This document shows, in pieces, positions 60,420 through 64,000 of a stretch of DNA of 64,000 nt. Source of the stretch: Cetobacterium_A somerae (GTDB lineage Bacteria > Fusobacteriota > Fusobacteriia > Fusobacteriales > Fusobacteriaceae). The DNA lies in assembly GCF_044784365.2 (NCBI RefSeq), contig NZ_CP173065.2. One strand, 5' to 3'. Both the position numbers and the translations under genes were made by a program. Numbering within the stretch: the first letter of the stretch is position 1; every line of letters starts with the position of its first letter. The notes beneath the pieces were generated by a model. That model saw nothing but the letters and a program-made list of their open reading frames with translations, made no database searches and was not told the origin of the DNA.

Positions 60420-62423
60420 ATGAGTCTTAATTTTAAACATTTTGAATTAATAGAAATGCTTCAACAAAACTGTTCTTTTCAAGAAATTATAAAAAAATCT
60501 AATCTTTCAGAAAGAAATATTAGATATCAAATTGATGAACTAAATGATGAATTAAAATCAGATTATAAAATTAAAGTTAATAAAAATGATATAACTTTGA
60601 ATAATAATTTCTCTTGTCTTCATGACATATTTAAAAATTTTGAGAAAATTTTTTATTCATACTCCTCACAAGAAAGAATTGACCTTATTATTTTTAAGAC
60701 TCTTTTAAAGAAAGAGTCTATTAATATAAATAGACTTTCCAAAGAATTAGATATAACAAAACCTACTCTTAGAAATGATTTAAAAAAATTAAAAATATAC
60801 TTAGAAAAGTTTAATATTAATATTATTCAAAAAGAAAATTCAATTTATATTTTAAAATATAATGACTTAGATCTATGTTACTTCTTATCTTCGTATCTTA
60901 ATAAATATGAAAATCTTGCTTTTAACAATTTTGCACTAAAAAAAATGAGTTTCTTTAATCTGCAAATACATGATTTATTTCTAGAATTTTTCTCTGATTC
61001 ATATGAAACTCTTAAAAATATAAGAAAAAATTTTTCTTATACTATATCTGATAATAGCTTAAATTTATTTTTTTGTTTTTTAATTGGAATTATAAAATTT
61101 TGTCCAAAGCTTTACTTTAAAACAAATCAAGATTTTTATTTAAATAGTTTTGAATATATTGAAATTATTTCTAAAATGAATGAATTTTCACAAAATCAAA
61201 AATTAGTAATAACTGATTTTTTAATTGGATTATCTTATACTAAGAGTAATCCATTAATTATTTTTAATAATTGGATAAACATTGAAATTGAAATTTATAA
61301 ATCTATTGTTAGTTTTTCAAAATCTTACTCTATTAATCTAATCCATGATAAAATTCTTATGAATGAACTTATAAACCACATAAAACCAATGATTTATAGA
61401 AGCTCTAAAAAAATATTTCTAGAAAATTCTATCTATAATGAAATTGTAGAAATCTATGAAAATCTTTTTTATACTATAAAATCTAGCTTTAATAATTTAG
61501 AAAGAAATCTAAACTTTATAATAAGTAATGAAGAAATTGCTTTTATAACTCTTATGTTTCATAGAGCTTTAGAAAGAAACTCCCTAAAAAAACCTATAAA
61601 AAAAATTGCGATTATTTGTAATTACGGACTTAGTGCATCTAAATTTTTAGAAGATCGTTTAAATAATACATTCTATATTGAAACTACTAAGACATTTTCT
61701 TTAAATGAATTTTATAATCTAGATTTTTCATATTTTGATTTAATTATTACAACAATTAATCTAAGAAATCATTCTTGTAATATTCCTTTAGTCAAAGTAA
61801 GTCCTTTGCTAAATGAAAAAGATATTAAAAGTTTAAAACAATTTAATTTTAAAAAACAACGAGAAAAAATATGCTTTGACTCTTTTGTTAAAGATTTAAA
61901 AAATAATAACCTAAATTTTGATAAAAATAAGCTTAAAGATTTTATTTTTAATAATTATTCAAATTTTTTTATTGAAAATGATAACGCTAAAAGCTTTGAT
62001 AATAATTTTATCGAAAAAGATTTATTTAGTTATGGTAATTGTAAGGATATTAGTGAGGCAATTACTCTATCCTGTAAACCTCTTTTAGAAAAAAATTATA
62101 TAAATAAATCTTATTTAGAATCATTAATATCTCCAATAAGTTTAAATAATCCAAATCTTTTTATTGGAAAAACAACTATTTTTCCTCATGCTGTAAATAA
62201 TAATAATGTTTTTTCAACAAAATTTTCATTCTTAAAATTAAAAGAACCAATTGTTATAAATAAAAATAAATGTAATTTTATAATTACCTTTTGTACTGAT
62301 AGAAAAACCGATTATGTTGATTTTTTAATAAAAATAACTGAATTTTTTAATAATTCTAAAAATGAAAAATTTCTTTATTCTCTTAATCTTGATGATATTT
62401 ATAAATTAATAAATAATTTATAA
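60420..62423 (+). CDS. PRD-containing regulator with EIIB- and EIIA-like domains (BglG/MtlR/ManR type)
   Basis: The ATG at 60420 after CTTGGAGGTGA is preferred over the frame's first ATG at 60387, giving 667 residues. Two N-terminal helix-turn-helix motifs (about 10-50 and 105-135, SKELDITKPTLRNDLKKL) bind DNA. A region with PRD features lies at about 190-405, with LINHIKPM and LMFHRALER His sites. An EIIB-like domain has IICNYGLSASKFL (Cys, about 400) and an EIIA-like domain has TIFPHAV (about 600). Phosphorylation at these sites tells it whether the adjacent PTS is busy. It controls the divergent operon. Confidence 0.88.
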   Translation: MSLNFKHFELIEMLQQNCSFQEIIKKSNLSERNIRYQIDELNDELKSDYKIKVNKNDITLNNNFSCLHDIFKNFEKIFYSYSSQERIDLIIFKTLLKKESININRLSKELDITKPTLRNDLKKLKIYLEKFNINIIQKENSIYILKYNDLDLCYFLSSYLNKYENLAFNNFALKKMSFFNLQIHDLFLEFFSDSYETLKNIRKNFSYTISDNSLNLFFCFLIGIIKFCPKLYFKTNQDFYLNSFEYIEIISKMNEFSQNQKLVITDFLIGLSYTKSNPLIIFNNWINIEIEIYKSIVSFSKSYSINLIHDKILMNELINHIKPMIYRSSKKIFLENSIYNEIVEIYENLFYTIKSSFNNLERNLNFIISNEEIAFITLMFHRALERNSLKKPIKKIAIICNYGLSASKFLEDRLNNTFYIETTKTFSLNEFYNLDFSYFDLIITTINLRNHSCNIPLVKVSPLLNEKDIKSLKQFNFKKQREKICFDSFVKDLKNNNLNFDKNKLKDFIFNNYSNFFIENDNAKSFDNNFIEKDLFSYGNCKDISEAITLSCKPLLEKNYINKSYLESLISPISLNNPNLFIGKTTIFPHAVNNNNVFSTKFSFLKLKEPIVINKNKCNFIITFCTDRKTDYVDFLIKITEFFNNSKNEKFLYSLNLDDIYKLINNL

Positions 62424-62448
62424 TAATTTTTCTAAAATCTAAATTCAT

Positions 62449-62477
62449 AAAAAAACCTGAGATTTTCTCAGGTTTTT
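62449..62477. terminator. Bidirectional terminator between the PRD regulator and helicase
   Basis: AAAAAACCTGAG and CTCAGGTTTTT pair around ATTTT, with T runs on both strands. Confidence 0.9.
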
Positions 62478-62488
62478 AATTTTAACAG

Positions 62489-64000
62489 CTATCTAAAGAT
62501 TGATGTATCTCCTGCTCCACCTAGGTCTTTATAGTAACTTTCCAAATCTTCTAACATTTTATTCTTTAGTTTTTTTATAAAGTCAGAATCTATCTTTTGC
62601 CATAAGTAAAAGCTAAATCCAATATTTTTAAGATCTTTTCCATAATAGATAAATCTCTTTCTTTCAAACTTCTCAAAAGGATTAACTATGATATTTCTTG
62701 TTATCTCTTTATCACTATTTAAATACTCAGCTGTATATGGACATGACTTTTTATCCACTGGTAATCCATCTTCCAAACGCTTTCTATAGTAACTTATGTA
62801 ATCAGCTTTAACCTTTTCAAAATCAGCTTCTCCATCTTTTTCAAGATTTTTAATTAAAGCCAATATAAATATTATTTTATACGAAAGGCTATAACTTCCC
62901 TCCTCTATAAACTCCCAAAAATCATCTAAAATAGTAGTTTCATCTCTTTTTTTAAGATTTTTTAAAACTCTTATCTCTTCAACTCTTTCAGGTTTAAATT
63001 TATAATAACTAACCCTTCCTAATTTAGTTGAATAATCAGGAACTATTTCTCCTTTTTTTATCCAAGCAGTTATAGTATCTGTAGAAAGAAATAACTCTCT
63101 AGCAAGTTCTTCAGAACTTATATAATCTCCATAGATGCTTTCAAAAGTTTCTATATTAACCTCTTGTAAATCCATCTCTTTTTCCAAAAGATGTTCCAGG
63201 TAAATCATCTCTCCATTCCAAGATCTAACTCCTGTTAAAACATCTCCAAAAGGTGAGTACAGTGGATTTTTAAAAAGCGAGTTAGCTGTCCAAGGTATAG
63301 ATGAAAAAGAGTAATTATCAACTACATCTATAAGATATAGCGCTTCCTTGTTCTCAGCTCTTCGTGTTCCTCTTCCAAGTTGTTGATAATAGATTACTTT
63401 TGACATTGTAGGTCTAGCCATAACTATCACAGAAGTCTTTGGAGCATCCCATCCTTCTGATATAAGTTGACATGAAGTAAGAAATCTAATCTCTCCATTT
63501 AAATACTTTTCAATATTTTTTTGTGAGTCACTATCTTTTCCAGAAACTGCAGCAGCACTTATACCTCTTTCATTAAGTAGTTTTGCCATCATCGATGCAT
63601 GAGCTACATTAACACAAAATACTATTCCTTGTTTTGTAGAAAGTCCATCTACATCTTTACCAAAATATTTATCTATTGTATCAGCTATAAGTTCATTTCT
63701 AGAAGCAATAACAATCTTTTTTTCTAAATCTCCTGAGATATAATCTTTTCCATTAAATCTAACTTCAGATAGATCTATATTACTTTCTAATCTAAAGATT
63801 CTAATAGGACAACAAATCTCTTTCTCTATAGCTTCTTTTAAAGTTAGATTAACCTCTGTTGTAGAAAAAATTGATTCTAATTTTTTCTTATCAAGACGCT
63901 CTTGAGTAGCAGTCATTCCTAGTAAAAAATCTGCATTAAAATATTTTAATATTTTTGCCATACCTGGAGCAACACTGTGGTGAGCTTCATCTATAACTAT
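62489..64000 (-). CDS. DEAD/DEAH-box helicase with an internal HTH, partial (5' end outside)
   Basis: The frame is open to base 64000 and reads IVIDEAHHSVAPG before the Met at 63961, so the N-terminus with Walker A lies outside. Visible are the DEAH box, motif III LGMTATQERLD, the C-terminal RecA fold with GIVFCVNVAHA, and motif VI YQQLGRGTRRAE. A MerR/excisionase-like segment (SSEELARELFLSTDTITAWIKKGEI, then GRVSYYKF) follows, and the rest is helical. It resembles ResIII-type restriction or repair helicases. A defence role is possible but cannot be shown from this part. Confidence 0.8.
   Translation of the reverse strand: MVIDEAHHSVAPGMAKILKYFNADFLLGMTATQERLDKKKLESIFSTTEVNLTLKEAIEKEICCPIRIFRLESNIDLSEVRFNGKDYISGDLEKKIVIASRNELIADTIDKYFGKDVDGLSTKQGIVFCVNVAHASMMAKLLNERGISAAAVSGKDSDSQKNIEKYLNGEIRFLTSCQLISEGWDAPKTSVIVMARPTMSKVIYYQQLGRGTRRAENKEALYLIDVVDNYSFSSIPWTANSLFKNPLYSPFGDVLTGVRSWNGEMIYLEHLLEKEMDLQEVNIETFESIYGDYISSEELARELFLSTDTITAWIKKGEIVPDYSTKLGRVSYYKFKPERVEEIRVLKNLKKRDETTILDDFWEFIEEGSYSLSYKIIFILALIKNLEKDGEADFEKVKADYISYYRKRLEDGLPVDKKSCPYTAEYLNSDKEITRNIIVNPFEKFERKRFIYYGKDLKNIGFSFYLWQKIDSDFIKKLKNKMLEDLESYYKDLGGAGDTSIFR

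Noticed and set aside
1..64000. CRISPR arrays, insertion sequences, prophage genes, rRNA and tRNA genes
   Set aside because: No regular spaced repeats, transposases, integrases, phage structural genes, or tRNA/rRNA signatures were seen on either strand by reading.

Overview
The window is a 64 kb piece of a low-GC (clearly A+T-rich) chromosome with short intergenic gaps, strong AGGAGG-type ribosome binding sites and no rRNA, tRNA or CRISPR. The combination of a dnaG-rpoD operon, an L21-Prp-L27 cluster whose L27 carries a cleavable N-terminal extension, anaerobe-type hybrid cluster protein with rubredoxin, and a secreted-protein repertoire typical of a double-membrane anaerobe (PpiD-like chaperone, lipoproteins, MsbA-like exporter) points to the Fusobacteriota, most likely Fusobacteriaceae (Fusobacterium/Cetobacterium). 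The genus is an inference; no marker was searched.

Layout. 1-9.8 kb is housekeeping: the tail of a Fis-type regulator, a PpiD-like isomerase, primase (dnaG), the main sigma factor (rpoD), a degenerate sigma-like paralogue, a Nif3 protein, a TPM-domain protein, RNase P RNA, a YwqK lipoprotein and rplU-prp-rpmA. 9.8-18.6 kb holds an MprF-like synthase, lepA, a four-gene small-protein operon, a peptide-type binding protein and an ABC exporter. 18.7-31 kb holds a patatin, two related Spy/CpxP-like secreted proteins, an M20 amidohydrolase opposite an AbgT transporter, a ZIP transporter, a DUF305 protein, rubredoxin-Hcp, MscS, a ClC protein with fluoride-type motifs, an ankyrin protein and a glutaredoxin-like protein. 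30.2-38.2 kb is a complete aminoethylphosphonate (AEP) operon on the minus strand: binding protein, ATPase, fused permease, PhnX, a PbfA-like ammonia-lyase, PhnW and a DeoR-type regulator. 38.3-46 kb holds a broken thioredoxin-like gene, a large sensor GGDEF-EAL protein, a stand-alone CuA-type cupredoxin, a nucleoside hydrolase/queuosine-precursor transporter pair and a methyltransferase.

46.1-57.5 kb is a defence island: type I restriction-modification (hsdM, hsdS, hsdR) with a Kiwa-like pair (kwaA, kwaB) inserted between hsdS and hsdR, then a YgjP/SprT-like metalloprotease, a GmrSD-type DUF262/DUF1524/DUF4357 protein and a CoiA-like nuclease. 57.5-62.4 kb is a fructose-family PTS operon (EIIA, EIIB, EIIC, class II aldolase) opposite its PRD regulator. 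The right edge cuts a DEAH helicase with an internal DNA-binding helix-turn-helix.

The points most worth a second look are the sigma paralogue with eroded DNA-contact residues beside rpoD, the Kiwa-in-type-I arrangement, the AEP operon with 11-bp direct repeats before its two transport units, the in-frame UGA next to Cys in the thioredoxin-like gene, the lone CuA domain in a presumably fermentative organism, and a putative queuosine salvage pair behind a terminator-bearing leader.
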